A stretch of DNA of 54,853 bases, from NCBI GenBank assembly GCA_009746045.1, contig RPFO01001390.1, positions 12,501 to 67,353 on the forward strand, written 5' to 3'. Below the pieces are notes generated by a model, which saw only the letters and a list, made by a program, of their open reading frames with translations, was not told the origin of the DNA and did not search any database. How positions within the stretch are numbered: the first letter of the stretch is position 1; every line of letters begins with the position of its first letter. Made by a program: the position numbers and the translations under genes. The DNA comes from Mesostigma viride (lineage: Eukaryota; Streptophyta; Mesostigmatophyceae; Mesostigmatales; Mesostigmataceae). Positions 11,801-23,502 of the stretch are shown here, piece by piece.

Positions 11801-14572
11801 AGCCAAAAGGGTCATCGGTCTCCACCAAACCGGCCCGCAACAGGGTGCCGTCGGCAGAAGGCGAAGGGGCGGAGGAGCTGCATTTCTTTCAACGGGGCGA
11901 CAGCAGCCTCTTGTTGGTGGTGTACGTCACCGAGGGGCCCATGCGGGAGTGCATACGCGAAGCGGTGGAGGGGGATGCGCGCATTCGGCCCTATTTTGCT
12001 GAGTCCCTGGAGGATTTCCACCTCGTGAGTGGCAGCGGCCCATTTTTGTTGTGGCGACGAATCTTAGTTTTGTTGTTGCAATGTGATTATTGGGACCTCC
12101 GATACTGGCTTAGTTCCGTACCTCCACGCCTTTTCTTTTCTCCAGGGATGGCCGGTCGTAGGACTTCGTATGCAATCCTAATAACTAGTACAGTTTGAGA
12201 GCCCTATACCAAGCAAGAGTGCCACACTTGCCACGGGGCCAGCTGGGAGTCCGGAACGCTTAGGCAGTCTGTCTAGCATGTCTTCAGGGTACCTTAGCTG
12301 GTTCATGGGGTGGCAACCTGCTGTGCCTAGCTGCGATTTCTGGCCTCTTGCGTACCGCGCGCACAGACATAGCAATCATCCGTGAGCTCTGTTTGAAGGA
12401 CAGGTACGGTGGAATTCAGTAAGTTCAAAGATGGGTGAATCTGGCAAGTGTTCTGGCAGCCTGACCAATGTTTGCACCCATGGCACATGCACGAATGCAT
12501 CAATCAATGACACGTGCGGGATGCATGCTCCCGCGGTGTGCCCACCGTACACCCAGAAGTGACGATTCCTAGCCCTGTATACTTGCTGGTGTTAATATTT
12601 GTTTTTCATGTATCATATATTATTATATATAATATTTGTTATTCATGTATACTTGCTCGTGTTTGCCCCTTCCTGCGCATGCCCCACCACCAGCTGCTCG
12701 ACAAAAAGAAGCCACCGCTGGTGCTGCTGGGGCGGGCGCTCAATGGCCGCCCCGACGAGGGGCTGTCCCTGTGCAGCCGAGTGGGGGAGCGGCTCCCCAA
12801 CACGGTGTGCATGGTCGCGTGCGAGGACGGGCAGCGCGCCCGCTGGCACCCCGACGTGGCCGACTGGCTGCAGTGGCCGTTCACGACCCGCTATGCGCAC
12901 GTGCGGATCATGGCCATGCTGTTGAGGCACCAGAGCAAGTGGTTGGCGGCCGACAGGTGTCACGATGAGGAGCGACGACTGGTCGCGCTGCGGGACTTGA
13001 AGATTTTGGACACTGCCCCAGACCCGAGGTGGGTGTTGGGGAGGTGGGGTGGGGTGGGGTGGGGGGTGGGGGGTGGGGAGGGGGGGCGGGGCATGGGGGG
13101 GATGGGGGGATGGGGGGATGGGGGTGGGGGGGGGGGGGAGGGGGGAGGGGGGGGATGGGGGGAGGGGGGGATGGGGGGGATGGGGGAGGGGGGGGGGGGG
13201 AGGGGGAGGGGGGGAGGGGGGGGAGGGGGGGGAGGGGGGAGGGGGAGGGGGGGAGGGGGGGGAGGGGGGGAGGGGGGGAGGGGGGGAGGGGGGGGGGGGG
13301 GAGGGGGGGGAGGGGGGGGGGGGGGGGGGCAAGGGCATGCGAATGGTTGCCACCTTGGCTTGTGTTTTCTGGAAGTATGTTACGTGCATGTTTTGGTAGT
13401 CTGGTTTACATTTAGGTAGTAGTTGCTGCGCAGGTGCGCGGGTGTGCGTATGTAGGTGGTCGTTGTCAGGCAGGCATGTGGATACTGGTTTGAGTGGGTA
13501 CAGCCACCCCAGGTCGTGTGGATATAGTTGTCCCATTAAAGATCCTTGTGTTATGCATCCTTACCTAGCTTAATTTGGCACTACCATGTCAGGTGACGCA
13601 TGCACGTGCGTAGTGATGTCTTATGTCGCTTTCCTACGTACAGCTATTGGCCAGGTCAAGCGCTGCACTTTGCGGCAGCAACCTCCCCCCGCGGTCCTCT
13701 AGATGATGCGGGTCAACTTCTTCTTGCCTCCATTTTCTTGAGATCTGCACCCCATACCACGCAGTATGTACGTAGCCAGGTTTGGTCTAGTATATGTAAC
13801 CACGTTTGGTCTAGTTCTCTCGGGAATTCACCGCCCGCGTTTATCTCCCGGACTCCTGCCCATCTTTTTCCCGTGCGTGTCCCCATGCCCTGATCGATGC
13901 ACGATCTGTGCATTACTCATGCTCAATGACGCACTTCAACAATGGCGCAGGTTTGATGCTGTGACCACCATGTGCGTGATGGCGTTCAAGGTCTCCCACG
14001 CGCTCGTCTCGCTCGTGGACGCGGATCGGCAGTGGTTCAAGTCCAAGGCCGGCAAGATCGCGTGCTCGCAGACGTCTCGCGATGAGTCCTTTTGCGCGCA
14101 CGCCATCCTGCAGGACGGCATCTTCGAGGTACCGGACACGACAATGGATCCTCGATTTGCCGAGAACCCACTTGTCACGGGTGAGCTGCGGATCCGGTTC
14201 TACGCGGGCGTGCCGCTGGCCACTCGAGCCGGGCACAAGATCGGCACGCTGTGCATCCTGGACGACCGTCCCAAGAAGCTGACGGCCAGTGAGGTCGGCA
14301 CGCTCAAGCAGATCGCGCTGCTGGTGACCGAGCTGATTCTGACGGTCCGCGCCCGGCAATTTGCGGTTGCGGTCGCCAGCGGCGCCGCGACTGAGAGCCA
14401 GGTGGTGGAGCAGCAGCGCGCGCTAGGGCAACGGCGGCTGTCGTTTAAGTGGCCACCACCCAAGCCAGTAACGCCAAAGGCAGCTCCACCCTCGGGCAAG
14501 GGGAGTGTCCCGTGGACGTCCGACCCGTATGGCAAAGCGAGGCAGCCGAGTGTGGCGTGCTGTGTACAGTGA
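8817..14572 (+). CDS. Gene A: MBL-fold phosphodiesterase-like / degenerate receiver / GAF protein, 727 aa
   Basis: Six exons: 8817-9200, 9786-9960, 10876-11030, 11512-12024, 12694-13028 and 13951-14572. The total is 2184 nt (728 codons with stop), and every junction is GT-AG and in frame. Residues 1 to about 265 form a metallo-beta-lactamase fold of the cyclic-phosphodiesterase type: start MKVTFWGTRG, GGHTCCV, LDCGTG, metal motif HTHWDH (69-74), a later His in LMNHNV, Asp in YCTDHEPHD, and LFHH. About 370-490 resembles a response-regulator receiver, but the acidic pocket is gone (LVVYVTEG) and the phospho-acceptor position reads LVLLGRAL. About 496-625 is a GAF domain of bacterial sensor type (ILDTAPDPRFD, RQWFKS, SFCAHAILQDG, IRFYAGVPL, GTLCILDD). 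No membrane segment is seen. The architecture suggests a bacterial-type signalling protein acquired by a eukaryote; that is inference. The substrate is unknown. Gene B (32385-41175) is its paralogue. Confidence 0.86.
11105..11137 (+). other. 33-nt duplicate of the end of gene A exon 3 (possible alternative micro-exon)
   Basis: Exon 3 of gene A ends with codons for EYVVDMALHAQ followed by a GTGGGT donor. The same 33 nt recur 107 bp downstream, preceded by an AGCAG acceptor and followed by GTGGGTAAGG. Inclusion would add exactly 11 residues in frame. The arrangement is conserved in gene B at 39114-39146. Whether it is spliced cannot be seen from DNA. Confidence 0.55.
13029..13950 (+). other. 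Gene A intron 5 with 300-bp G-rich tract
   Basis: Between exons 5 and 6, positions 13029-13329 are nearly all G, with scattered A and T. The frames across it (Gly-rich, or Pro-rich on the other strand) are artefacts. Runs of four or more G repeat throughout, so the tract could form G-quadruplexes. Confidence 0.85.
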
Positions 14573-15334
14573 AGTTCTTGTAGTGTAGCTGTAGCGACTC
14601 GTGTTGTGCTGTTTTCATGCAGTGATGATGGCATGGCATCAAAAGGCCAACGGTGAGTTCCTGCCCAGTTGATATTGCCAACACAGTTGTTCCGCATGTA
14701 CAGCGAATGCATGACATCCGCAGGGTCGGCCACGTGCCCACGTCAAAAGTTGGTGTGAAGTCTAAGGACAAATGCCTTCACATCGCATGGGATGCTTGCA
14801 CATGTAAGCTATTTTACATTTCTGCTGGGGACATGCCGGGTCGCATTGTCCTTATTCATTGATCCCCAGCATTTCATTGATCCCCAGGTGCCCCCGTGTG
14901 GCATTCAGGAAAACACAATCCTGGAAGCTTCCAGCACATGGTCCGGATTCTCCAGGTTTCTGGCCTGCGCTGGTTGTCTCATCAACATGCAGTTGCCGAT
15001 CAGTGCGTGAATCCTCCCCCTGGGGCTGCAGGTCTAACTGTCCACATGTAGAGTGTTCTTGTATTTCATTGTGAAAAGCCAGCGTACGCGGGGCCCAGCA
15101 TTGTCGGCATTGTATGATCGATGCACTAATGGACAACCGACGGCCTGAGGCATCTAGCTGCTGCATGAAGCACAAAGCGCCTACGCAGTTTGTACACACA
15201 ATTTGGAATGTGATTCCCATGACCTATGCCTGGGAACACAGTTGGTATATACCCTGTGTATGGCTGTAACTAGTTTCCCTATTACAGCTAGCCGCGTGAA
15301 TGAATGATTGAATGAATAGCACATGCGGCACATG
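14573..15334. other. 3' flank of gene A; dispersed repeat fragment
   Basis: No gene is seen. A fragment containing TGGTCCGGATTCTCC and GGCCTGCGCTGGTTGTC at about 14939-14987 is also found at about 49812-49860 and, more weakly, at 31919-31942. It marks an unclassified dispersed repeat family. Confidence 0.5.
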
Positions 15335-16268
15335 TTATAGACTATGTTACAGACATCTATAGTTATAGAGTAGGACTGTTTTTGTTGATAGCTTGTAGAT
15401 AGCTCAGACCGGTTGGATTGCGTGTACTACCATCCATCCATCCATCCATCCATCCATCCATCCATCCATCCATCCATCCATCCATCCATCCATCCATCCA
15501 TCCATCCATCCATCCATCCATCCATCCATCCATCCATCCATCCATCCATCCATCCATCCATCCATCCATCCATCCATCCATCCATCCATCCATCCATCCA
15601 TCCATCCATCCATCCATCCATCCATCCATCCATCCATCCATCCATCCATCCATCCATCCATCCATCCATCCATCCATCCATCCATCCATCCATCCATCCA
15701 TCCATCCATCCATCCATCCATCCATCCATCCATCCATCCATCCATCCATCCATCCATCCATCCATCCATCCATCCATCCATCCATCCATCCATCCATCCA
15801 TCCATCCATCCATCCATCCATCCATCCATCCATCCATCCATCCATCCATCCATCCATCCATCCATCCATCCATCCATCCATCCATCCATCCATCCATCCA
15901 TCCATCCATCCATCCATCCATCCATCCATCCATCCATCCATCCATCCATCCATCCATCCATCCATCCATCCATCCATCCATCCATCCATCCATCCATCCA
16001 TCCATCCATCCATCCATCCATCCATCCATCCATCCATCCATCCATCCATCCATCCATCCATCCATCCATCCATCCATCCATCCATCCATCCATCCATCCA
16101 TCCATCCATCCATCCATCCATCCATCCATCCATCCATCCATCCATCCATCCATCCATCCATCCATCCATCCATCCATCCATCCATCCATCCATCCATCGG
16201 GGTTAGTGCTCCGAGATTCCCCAACGGGAGCACGAATTTAATTAATTAATTAATTGATTATTAATTGA
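15335..16268 (+). mobile_element. SINE copy with hugely expanded internal (CATC)n
   Basis: The segment has the order: AGACCGGT-GGA word, CCAT/CATC repeat, then CGGGGTTAGTGCTCCG-GA-TCCCCAACGGGAGCACGA, then an (AATT)n-type tail. This matches the SINE at 30605-30826. Direct repeats CGGCACATG at 15326-15334 and 16269-16277 fit a 9-bp target-site duplication. The 5' part differs from the other copy, so this copy may be 5' truncated or diverged. The internal repeat is about 770 bp here against about 16 bp in the sister copy. Confidence 0.72.
15430..16198. repeat. (CATC)n microsatellite, about 192 pure units
   Basis: About 770 bp of tetranucleotide repeat without a visible interruption. Because the unit has no stop in several frames, long HPSI and DGWM open frames appear on both strands; none is a gene. 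Confidence 0.99.
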
Positions 16269-17161
16269 CGGCACATGCATGTGTAACAAATTATCTTTTG
16301 ACTATCTGCATGCGCTCCCCGGTCTCATGGGGAGTCATGCACGGGGTGCAATTGAATTGAATTGAATTGTAACATAACTCCGTTGGGAGTATATGTAGCA
16401 CATAGCCCTTGAGAGGGGGCATATGGCCTATCATACATCCTAAGCTACTTCCTGCAAGGGTGGGGATGTAAAGGACCCCTGCTCTAGGTGCACCAGGGCA
16501 CCTGCACCCTCATGACCATCTATCACGCTATGCCCGGGTAAGAAGGGGGAGCATGCCTGTGAGGGGGAAGATCATCATGGCTATACAAAACTAGAGCGTG
16601 GCATCTCAGCAGAGAGCAACTCTCTGCATGGGCACAGCATAACTAAATAAAGCTAGGCATCATCTGGAGTGTGGCTCATCATAGGCACACATGTACATGA
16701 TTAAGTAAAGCGCGTGGCTTAGCTGGGATAGTGCCTCTAGGAGGCGTACATCGGTACATGGCCACGGTCTATCTATTCTACACTACTACTGCTGTATTCC
16801 CCTAAGCTGGGGCGTCTGGAGTCGCTGGGGTCGCGGGGGTCGCTTGCCAGGGCTTGTGGCCGACGTAGATGGCCGCCCCCTTCCAGTACACCGGCTGGCC
16901 CGCCTTGGTCTGCCGGAGCTGGAGGTAGGTCGGCCATAGCTCCCGTCGCCGTTGTTGCTGCGCCAGGGTCAAGTCGTCATCAAGGGTGAAGAGAGTCTTC
17001 TCGAGCCGCTTGCGGCGTCTGAGAAAAGAAATCTTGTCCGCCGGGGTCTTAAAGGTGAGAAGGAGCGGGGGCGGCCCTGCCTTAGCCCGCGCGCGGGGAA
17101 GGCGGTGGGCGACCAGCTCGATCTCACCAGTAAGGCCCATGCGATCAATTCAATCACATCC

Positions 17162-18868
17162 TTAACCCCTAAATGGTCTGGCTGCCGATTTTCCGCCTAA
17201 AACTGAGTTACAGCCGACACGTCGGCCCCTTCTCGGGGGACCAAATGCCGCGAAAACTATTGAGAATTAGGAAAAGTTTAGCTGAGAAGATCGAAAGTTT
17301 ATAATTTTCCTCACAGCATGGTACTAGGGTTTGCATACTTCTGACAAAGTTATAGAGGTGTTCTGGCCGGTCAAAGTACAAGGGGTCAGGGTACTTTTTC
17401 ACGTACAGCGTGCATTCCGGAAAACGACGACCTGGCCATGGCGGCTTGCGCCCACGCATGGCATTTACGTTTTCGTTCGAATTTTCTGACCAAACTCAGG
17501 AAATTGATTTTATACGTCCTAAAGATGATACAGGCCAATTTTTGGTTCGCGGGAATGCCATTTGATAGGTGTCGGCAGCGTTCTTGCTCGAAAAAACTGC
17601 GATCAGGCCGGACGATAGAAACGTTGACAGCAATACCTTTCCGGCGTATTTTAAAGGATATATTGGTTTCTTTGTACTTTTTATGGTACATGGTAGTCGT
17701 AAACGTGCAAGGGTGGCCAGAAATCGCCGAATCCAGCGACCATGCTGCACAACTTTGGTGTGCCGAAATGCGCCATTTTGCGGCCACCGCCTGGGCCAAG
17801 GTAACGCCATCCATGCCTGGTAAAGCTTAAGCATCGTTTTCCTATCGATGTTTGACGTTTATATATACGTTCTAGCTTGTGTAGCGCATTCTTTTTGCAT
17901 TATTCATGCTCTTTCTTGACCCTGGCCTGGCCCCTTTCTAAAACACCCTTCTTAGATGCTTCCCTCAGTCAGTTGACCTGCCACAGGGTGATGGTGATAA
18001 GTTTTAGAGGCTGTATGGGTTTGAATACCTCCATATATGTTTGTTATACATTTCCCACACACATATTGCATGAGTGTGAGGCAGTTGGCTGGTCTCTGTG
18101 GCATCATCAAGCATGTAACCGGTGAGTAGAAGCTTCCCATTGTCAGCATGTGCCACCAGGTGTGCTGGCCATCACCTGGCAAGCTATAGCAGCTTAGGCC
18201 TAGTTTATCCTTGCTAGGGCAAGCTGAAATAGGCTTAAAATCACTAGTTTGTTGGTGGCTGCCTCCTAGAATGCATGCCTTGCGTAGGGTATCCGTACCA
18301 CGTTACCTACGTGCATGGACAAGGTGGCACCTGCACATAGGTGCCATGTAAGGGCAGTGTGATGATGCAGTTATGTTTCCCCATCATTGTGGAAGGGAAA
18401 TGTATTGTGTGGCATGGTTGGGGGCCATATTAGTAGGTATTAGCAGGTAGTATGCCCACTCCTACCCCCTTGGTTGCTTTTTACCAACGGTACCCCTATG
18501 GGCTGTACTGGGTGTAACTGCTGGTATACCCACCCAAATGATGACCCCAATGGCTCAAACTGTTCAGCAACTAATTGTTCATCATCCCTGAAGTGGTAGG
18601 TGCCTAGCTCTTACAACATAATTCAAAATGCACATTCTACCAAAAATGAAAACGCTCGTCTTGACCCCCCTGACTTTGACGGCAGTTATACATGGCCTAC
18701 CCTGCATATATGTAAGGTTGTGATATACCAACCCGAAGGGCAACTCATGGACATGCTTGGCCCCCAAGGACAGCCATTGGATATGGGTGGGTTGGATGGC
18801 ATCTGGTTTGCAAAATTGTGAAGTTACAGCCGATGCATCGGCAGTATTTCTGCCCATTTAGGGGTTAA
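17162..18868. mobile_element. piggyBac-like non-autonomous element 1 (1.7 kb)
   Basis: The element is flanked by TTAA (17162-17165 and 18865-18868), and its ends read TTAA-CCCCTAAATGG in inverted orientation. About 35-45 bp inside each end is a palindrome (GCCGACACGTCGGC on the left, GCCGATGCATCGGC on the right). TTAA target sites with CCC-starting ends are the signature of the piggyBac superfamily. The interior shows no transposase frame. It interrupts the LINE ORF1 in the RRM region. Confidence 0.82.
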
Positions 18869-19728
18869 GAAATCCTTAAGGATTTCTCTCTCAAAAGCAC
18901 GCGCAAGCTTCTCGGAATTCTCACCTTCCTCCATCTTGAGATTCTTGACAATGACGTTGAGGCTGCGCTTGGCAAGCTCGGCCTCCTCGCGGAGGTCAAG
19001 CGTCTGCCGCTGGAGCTGGGCTGCGACGGCGGAGGTGGTGGAGGTGGTGTGCTGCTTAAGCATGTCCGCCCAGGTCGTGATGGGAGGAGCATCGCCGGCC
19101 AGGCCAGCAGGGGCTGGCTTGGCCCGGCAATGTCCTTCACCACCTGGGCGGTGAGGCCTGCGGTGTTCTGCAAGACCTCGATAGCGATGGCATTGTCACC
19201 TTAAGACGCTGGTCGTTGTCGCGGAGCTGGGCGGTGATGGCGTCGGAGGAGGGGGTGGTGGCGGTGGAGGAGGCGAGGAGGGTGGAGGTGGCGGTGGAGA
19301 TGGTGGGGAGCTCAGCAGCCAGCGTGCCGCCCATTGCCGCCACATCTGTGGCAAGGGGGGTCACGTGCTGCTCGAAAGCTTCCTTAAGGAGGGCGCGGAT
19401 GGAGGATTCGGTCAAGGTGGTGGTGATGGGCTTGGGGGGCCAGAGCTCCCCGATGGAGCGTCCAAGGAGGGAGAAGAGGGCGTATATCTGCAGCCGGGGG
19501 CGGGGGGCGGTGAAGATGTACTCGTATGGGCGACGCTGCTGCTGAGCGTTGATGAGACGACCCTGATGGAAGAGCTGCTTGCACAGTTCAATAAGCGAGG
19601 CGGTGGATCCCTAAGCTCGTCTGGATTTGTACTAGAACACGCAATTTGTAGTTCATTTTGAAAAGTTGTATTTTATTGAATTTAAAGTTTCCACTTAAGT
19701 CTCTGAGGAAGGGGAAGTTCATAGGACC

Positions 19729-19921
19729 CGTGACACCGTGACATCGTGACACCGTGACACCGTGACACCTCAAAATGCATATAAACACACATCTTTGCAG
19801 GTATGCAGTGATTATTAATGGGGATGATGTATTCAATGGGTCATTGCAAGTTTTACCTATGCTTCTGACACCGTGACACCGTGACACCGTGACACCGTGA
19901 CACCGTGACACCGTGACACCG
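19729..19921 (+). repeat. Left subterminal GTGACACC arrays
   Basis: Two blocks of the 8-mer (19729-19769, about 5 units with one variant, and 19866-19921, about 7 units) are separated by about 95 bp of AT-rich DNA. They mirror the right-end arrays in inverted orientation. Confidence 0.9.
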
Positions 19922-20202
19922 CAAATACCACGTATACACCTTCATAATAATCCTAGTAGAGACATTCATTTCTCCATACATCTCGGTCATCTCACCATAT
20001 ATCGTCTCATGTTGATGTATTCTTGTTGTGCGTGTAGGTACCTTGCCGGGTCATGACAAGTTCAGCCATTCCTCGTTTATGCGGTCCAACGTCGCTTCAA
20101 TAGGGCATGTGATTAATATCTGGTAACAACTTATATATGTTGGCACGCCATGCGTCCAGGAATAGCTGTCTCACTTAATATGCATGCAAGCAACCATCAA
20201 AA

Positions 20203-20580
20203 TCACTTTGTCATGAAATCACTTGCCGGGATTTCAGTTTCTCCCTGGCCGGCCTGAAAAAGCTGGTTCTTTATAAACTCTTTCCGATCCGCAGGCTTCT
20301 TAGACCACATGTCGGTCCTCATCGTCCTGAGCTCCTCGAAATGCACGCTTCTCAAACAATGGCGGCCACAACCACAGTCCCAGTCCCTGCAAAGTGCCGC
20401 AGCCAAGGACGAATCCTGGGTGCATTTCGCCAACACGGCGGCTGCAGATAACCGGACCCCGCGCCTCGCCATCATATTGAACACGACGACGCCCAGGAGT
20501 AATAGCAAGAAGAACATTCCCAAAACCTGCCAACCCAGCGCCCCCGCACTGGGCTCCATGAAAACGCCGGGTCTCGCCAT
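20203..20580 (-). CDS. Small predicted membrane protein inside the 7.4-kb element, 125 aa
   Basis: The frame runs from the ATG at 20580 to TGA at 20203. Residues about 16-38 form one strong hydrophobic segment (VLGMFFLLLLLGVVVFNMMA), followed by Arg residues. A Cys/His cluster follows (ALCRDWDCGCGRHCLRSVHF), then a charged helix with R/K and WSKKPADRKEFIKNQLF. The cysteine cluster plus helix recalls zinc-binding N-terminal regions seen in some transposon proteins, but I cannot place it in a family. It may be a fragment or an exon, because nothing obvious continues it. Its location between the TIR and the hairpin suggests that it belongs to the element. The function is unknown. Confidence 0.42.
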   Translation of the reverse strand: MARPGVFMEPSAGALGWQVLGMFFLLLLLGVVVFNMMARRGVRLSAAAVLAKCTQDSSLAAALCRDWDCGCGRHCLRSVHFEELRTMRTDMWSKKPADRKEFIKNQLFQAGQGETEIPASDFMTK

Positions 20581-20823
20581 GGCTATGTCAACTGGGCAAT
20601 GTTGCAAACATCATTTGTCCCCCCCCCTCCCCATCTATTTCTACGTTGGCAGATGGCAAACGTAGATCCCCACGCCATGTGTGGGGGGGAATAAAACATG
20701 GCAGACCGGGATGTCACGCCAGCCCGGTCTGCCCGAGTTGTTTAGCCCATGTTACCTCATTTGGCAGCGATCACCATCGCTGCCGCTCTCGTGAATTCGG
20801 GGTGAAAGCGCACGGTGTCACGG

Positions 20824-21107
20824 TGTCTCAACATGTTTGTAGTTGGTTTGTAGTTGGTGTCTCGGTGTCTCAGAAACTCGTGGTCCGCATTGAGTGGGTG
20901 TCACGGTGTCACGACATCTGATTGGCCCGGTTCAGATTCGTTTTTTTTTTAATTTTTTTTTAATTCGTTTTTTTTTTTTTTAATTTGGGGCGAATCTGAA
21001 CCGGGCCAATCAGATGTCGTGACACCGTGACACCCACTCAATGCGGACCACGAGTTTCTGAGACACCGAGACACCAACTACAAACCAACTACAAACATGT
21101 TGAGACA
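20824..21107. repeat. Perfect inverted repeat, 117-bp arms, A/T loop
   Basis: Arms 20824-20940 and 20991-21107 appear fully complementary, around a 50-bp loop made almost only of T and A runs. The arms contain GGTGTCAC words, like the subterminal arrays. Transcribed, it would fold into a single long hairpin RNA. It could be a foldback element nested in the 7.4-kb transposon. Confidence 0.9.
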
Positions 21108-21110
21108 TGG

Positions 21111-22058
21111 GTGTCACAACCGATGTCACAAGGTGTGCAGCAGGTATTTCCTTTCAATCCCCGAGGAAATTATCAACCATTCATCGGCCATTCTGGTCAG
21201 GATAGCTAAGAATGGCTAGCGAATAAAAAGGCAGTATCGAGGCTGGAAATTTTAGTGTATGCTCCTAGGGTCATATATTACTTGCCGTTATTTTTTTTCG
21301 CCACAAATTCTGCGGAGTCCTTCCATTTTGGCGTCATTCACAGGTGGGTGCCTGTTTTGTCGCCGATTTTCTCTCGACCCCACCTACCTGCAGCAAAAAA
21401 TTTTCCCGATGAAAGTCGCCCTAACATCTGGTTTTTGACACTAACCGACGCAGTTTTTAGTTTTTAAGGCCTTGACCGAAGCACTTTTTTCATTACCGGC
21501 TCAGTTTGCTTTAACCGAGCTGGCGCGATTTTTAATCCAATTTCTAGGCTGGGCCAGGCGTCGCAGACCCGTAATCCGTTTTTAAGTGCTTTTGTGCCCG
21601 ATATCGTGTCTTTTGCAGGCGTTCTTGGCATCAAAGACGCCGTGGCGTCAGGGGCTAAAACGGACCTCCGCACGTTCGTTAACTGCGGCGAGCATGTCAA
21701 TGCCGCCAGCAATTTTTGCTGCCGCGTCTGTGAAACGATTGCGATGCAAGACCGTTGTCGACGTGACGGAGTGGTATGTGCACATTCAGGTGCGAATTTC
21801 TTCGCTGTTGAAACCCCGGCCGGTAGCAGACAAGTATTTCACCGTATCCCCTTTCCCCGAGTCTCTCTTTTCCGTCATGTTTTCATCTTACGGAAAGCGC
21901 GTATAAAGCATCAGTGAGCGACAGTATGATGGCGAGCCGTTTGCTCGCATCAGGGCTGTGCGGCTTATTCTAGAGAGAAGCGACATCAAGCAGATTTTGC
22001 AGCCGGATGTGAGGGAGGGGCCCTGCTGGGGTGGGAATAAACTGCTGTGAGTGACCGA
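21111..22058. other. Interior of 7.4-kb element, no gene recognised
   Basis: Moderately AT-rich DNA. Open frames of 70-107 codons overlap on both strands (for example 21594-21917 plus and 21712-21464 minus). None shows a motif that I recognise, and they contradict each other. Confidence 0.5.
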
Positions 22059-23304
22059 TCCACTCCCTTCCTCCCTCCCTCCCTCCCTCCCTCCCTCCCT
22101 CCCTCCCTCCCTCCCTCCCTCCCTCCCTCCCTCCTCCCTCCCTCCCTCCCTCCTCCTCCCTCCCTCCCTCCCTCCCTCCCTCCCTCCTCTCCCTCCCTCC
22201 TCCCTCCCTCCTCCCTCCCTCCCTCCCTCCCTCCCTCCCTCCCTCCCTCCCTCCCTCCTCCTCCCTCCCTCCCTCCCTCCCTCCCTCCCTCCCTCCCTCC
22301 CTCCCTCCCTCCCTCCCTCCCTCCCTCTCCCTCCCTCCCTCCCTCCCTCCCTCCCTCCCTCCCTCCCTCCCTCCCTCCCTCCCTCCCTCCCTCCCTCCCT
22401 CCCTCCCTCCCTCCCTCCCTCCCTCCCTCCCTCCCTCCCTCCCTCCCTCCCTCCCTCCTCCCTCCCTCCCTCCCTCCCTCCCTCCCTCCCTCCCTCCCTC
22501 CCTCCCTCCCTCCCTCCCTCCCTCCCTCCCTCCTCCCTCCCTCCCTCCCTCCTCCCTCCCTCCCTCCCTCCCTCCCTCCTCCTCCCTCCCTCCCTCCCTC
22601 CTCCCTCCCTCCCTCCCTCCCTCCCTCCCTCCCTCCCTCCCTCCTCCCTCCCTCCCTCCCTCCCTCCCTCCCTCCCTCCCTCCCTCCCTCCCTCCCTCCC
22701 TCCCTCCCTCCCTTCCTCCCTCGTGAACTCACTCGTGGACTCACTCACTCGTGGACTCACTCCCTCACCCACCCACCCACCCACCCACCCACCCACCCAC
22801 CCACCCACCCACCCACCCACCCACCCACCCACCCACCCACCCACCCACCCACCCACCCACCCACCCACCCACCCACCCACCCACCCACCCACCCACCCAC
22901 CCACCACCCACCCACCCACCCACCCACCCACCCACCCACCCACCCACCCACCCACCCACCCACCCACCACCCACCCACCCACCCACCCACCCACCCACCC
23001 ACCCACCCACCCACCCACCCACCCACCCACCCACCCACCCACCCACCCACCCACCCACCCACCCACCCACCCACCCACCCACCCACCCACCCACCCACCC
23101 ACCCACCCACCCACCCACCCACCCACCCACCCACCCACCCACCCACCCACCCACCCACCCACCCACCCACCCACCCACCCACCCACCCACCCACCCACCC
23201 ACCCACCCACCCACCCACCCACCCACCCACCCACCCACCCACCCACCCACCCACCCACCCACCCACCCACCCACCCACCCACCCACCCACCCACCCACCA
23301 CTCA

Positions 23305-23352
<48 letters not shown>

Positions 23353-23502
23353 CTCACGCACGCACGCACGCACGCACTCACTCACTCACTCACTCACTCA
23401 CTCACTCACTCACTCACTCACTCACTCACTCACTCACTCACTCACTCACTCACTCACTCACTCACTCACTCACTCACTCACTCACTCACTCACTCACTCA
23501 CT
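22059..23502. repeat. Compound microsatellite TCCC > ACCC > ACGC > ACTC
   Basis: Four blocks follow one another: (TCCC)n 22059-22722 with occasional 1-nt slips, (ACCC)n about 22765-23299, (ACGC)n about 23303-23375 and (ACTC)n about 23375-23502. A short ACTC-rich bridge lies at 22723-22764. Long PPSL, THPP, ARTH and SLTH frames are artefacts of the repeat. Confidence 0.98.

Noticed and set aside
12514-13536. Gly-rich plus-strand frame and Pro-rich minus-strand frame
   Set aside because: They run from gene A exon 5 into the G-rich intron 5. The homologous splice junction in gene B shows where the exon ends.
15363-16249. HPSI and DGWM frames on both strands
   Set aside because: Artefacts of the CATC microsatellite.
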